DNA of 6,149 bases, from contig CAIZYO010000135.1 of NCBI GenBank assembly GCA_903937225.1, positions 1-6,149 on the forward strand, in the 5' to 3' direction. The notes below the pieces were generated by a model that saw only the letters and a list, made by a program, of their open reading frames with translations, was not told the origin of the DNA and made no database searches. Position 1 is the first letter of the stretch, and each line of letters opens with the position of its first letter. Both the position numbers and the translations under genes were made by a program. Shown piece after piece: positions 5,426 through 6,149 of this stretch. The stretch is from an uncultured Chloroflexota bacterium (lineage in GTDB: Bacteria; Chloroflexota; Limnocylindria; Limnocylindrales; Limnocylindraceae).

Positions 5426-6149
5426 GTGAGACTTCTACGCGCACTCCTCCTCATCGCGCTCCTCTCCGGATGCGCGGGAGCGCCCAGCACGCCATCTCCC
5501 TCAACGACTGAACTAACGCGCAGTGGATGCGTTGGTGAATGGCCGCTCGCAGGAAAGACGGTGAGCTCCGGGCCGATCCCGCTTCTCGCAAACAGCGACC
5601 TCGCCGTGGGAGAGAATCGACTCCTTCTCGGACTCGTAGATGCGGAAGGCTTCCCGCTCGGCGGACCCGCGTGGTCACTCAAGGTGCAAGCATTTGACAT
5701 CACCAGAGACGGCTGCGTGCCGCTCGCGCCCGCCGCTGAACTCCCATTCGTCTGGTCCATTGACGAAGTGCGCGGCTTCTTCATTGGCGCTGCGAACTTT
5801 CCTTCAGGGGCGCAGGAGATTGGGCTCTCGATTATTGGCGCAGATGCAGACGGCACTCCCCTCTCGATCCGATTCACGACGCGGATCGCTAGCGTCGGAA
5901 CCGCCCTTCGCCCAGGCGCATCCGCGCCGACGATCGCAACGCCGATCCAGAAGACGAGTGAGCACGGCCTTGCAGGGATTAGTACCGATCCTGATCCGCT
6001 CCCGCGGCTCTACAAGTACTCAGCGGCGGATCTGATCGCTGCGGGAACACCGTTCGTCATTGTCTTCGCCTCACCCGCCTTCTGTGTCTCGCAGGCGTGT
6101 GGCCCAACGATCTCTGTGGTGAAGAAGGCTGCGGCGCGGCACCCAGGCG
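5426..6149 (+). CDS. Thioredoxin-like lipoprotein with CX4C motif, 3' truncated by the window
   Basis: About 241 codons are visible and the frame runs off the right edge. The N-terminus is a lipoprotein signal: MRLLR, a hydrophobic Leu/Ala stretch, and a lipobox L13-S14-G15-C16, so the mature protein should be lipid-anchored outside the cytoplasmic membrane. A low-complexity Ser/Thr/Pro spacer follows (17-30). Residues about 45-160 look all-beta, with ENRLLLGLVDAEGFPL near 58 and a later RGFFIGAANFPSG, suggesting an Ig-like beta sandwich. From about 200, RLYKYSAADLIAAG leads to PFVIVFASPAFC and CGPTISVV. This is a thioredoxin-fold beta strand followed by a cysteine motif at C220 and C225 (CX4C, not the usual CXXC), with CGP directly after. 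Extra cysteines C35 and C97 could form a structural disulfide. GTG 5426 (or 5423) is forced by an upstream in-frame TAG. The gene is divergent from the heme A gene. The redox role is inferred from the motif. Confidence 0.85.
   Translation, partial: MRLLRALLLIALLSGCAGAPSTPSPSTTELTRSGCVGEWPLAGKTVSSGPIPLLANSDLAVGENRLLLGLVDAEGFPLGGPAWSLKVQAFDITRDGCVPLAPAAELPFVWSIDEVRGFFIGAANFPSGAQEIGLSIIGADADGTPLSIRFTTRIASVGTALRPGASAPTIATPIQKTSEHGLAGISTDPDPLPRLYKYSAADLIAAGTPFVIVFASPAFCVSQACGPTISVVKKAAARHPG

Noticed and set aside
5233..5877. Long minus-strand open frame of 214 codons across the divergent promoter region
   Set aside because: It overlaps the start of the heme A gene and most of the lipoprotein gene on the opposite strand. 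Its product is Arg/Ser/Pro-rich without recognisable motifs, as expected of an antisense shadow in GC-rich DNA.

Overview
The window is a compact, gene-dense bacterial chromosome segment with a G+C content of about 60% (estimated by eye). Intergenic gaps are tiny, and one start codon and one stop codon overlap those of a neighbour. I find no mobile element, CRISPR array, tRNA, rRNA or phage gene. Several starts have no Shine-Dalgarno sequence and instead carry a TANNNT hexamer six bases before the start codon, the arrangement expected for leaderless mRNAs. Together with a fused heme A synthase/heme O synthase, this suggests an aerobic bacterium from a lineage that uses leaderless transcripts widely, such as Chloroflexota, Deinococcota or Actinomycetota. 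Chloroflexota is my best but low-confidence guess; no marker gene here settles it.

Layout. (1) 2-673 (+): the 3' part of a protein with two FG-GAP/VCBS-like Asp-rich motifs. (2) 688-2873 (+): three tightly packed genes, namely a single-domain ACT protein, an exodeoxyribonuclease III family nuclease and a full-length Sua5-type threonylcarbamoyl-AMP synthase. (3) 2884-3570 (+): a YczE/YitT-type membrane protein ten bases further on, probably in the same transcript. (4) 5378-3567 (-): a convergent 603-codon gene fusing CtaA/Cox15 (heme A synthase) to CtaB/Cox10 (heme O synthase). Its stop codon overlaps that of the YczE gene in a CTAG. (5) 5426 to the window end (+): a divergent lipoprotein with a C-terminal thioredoxin-like segment carrying a CX4C motif, cut off by the window edge.

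How the genes relate. The forward run combines housekeeping jobs: DNA repair (exonuclease III), tRNA t6A37 biosynthesis (Sua5), small-molecule sensing (ACT) and a membrane protein of unknown substrate. The fusion gene supplies heme A for an aa3-type cytochrome c oxidase. The divergent thioredoxin-like lipoprotein shares a very short promoter region with it and may act in the same extracytoplasmic respiratory maturation process, but that link is inferred from position and fold only.

I do not see a clearly new multi-gene system. The points most worth following are the repeated leaderless-promoter architecture, the back-to-back promoters between the heme A gene and the thioredoxin-like lipoprotein, and that lipoprotein itself.
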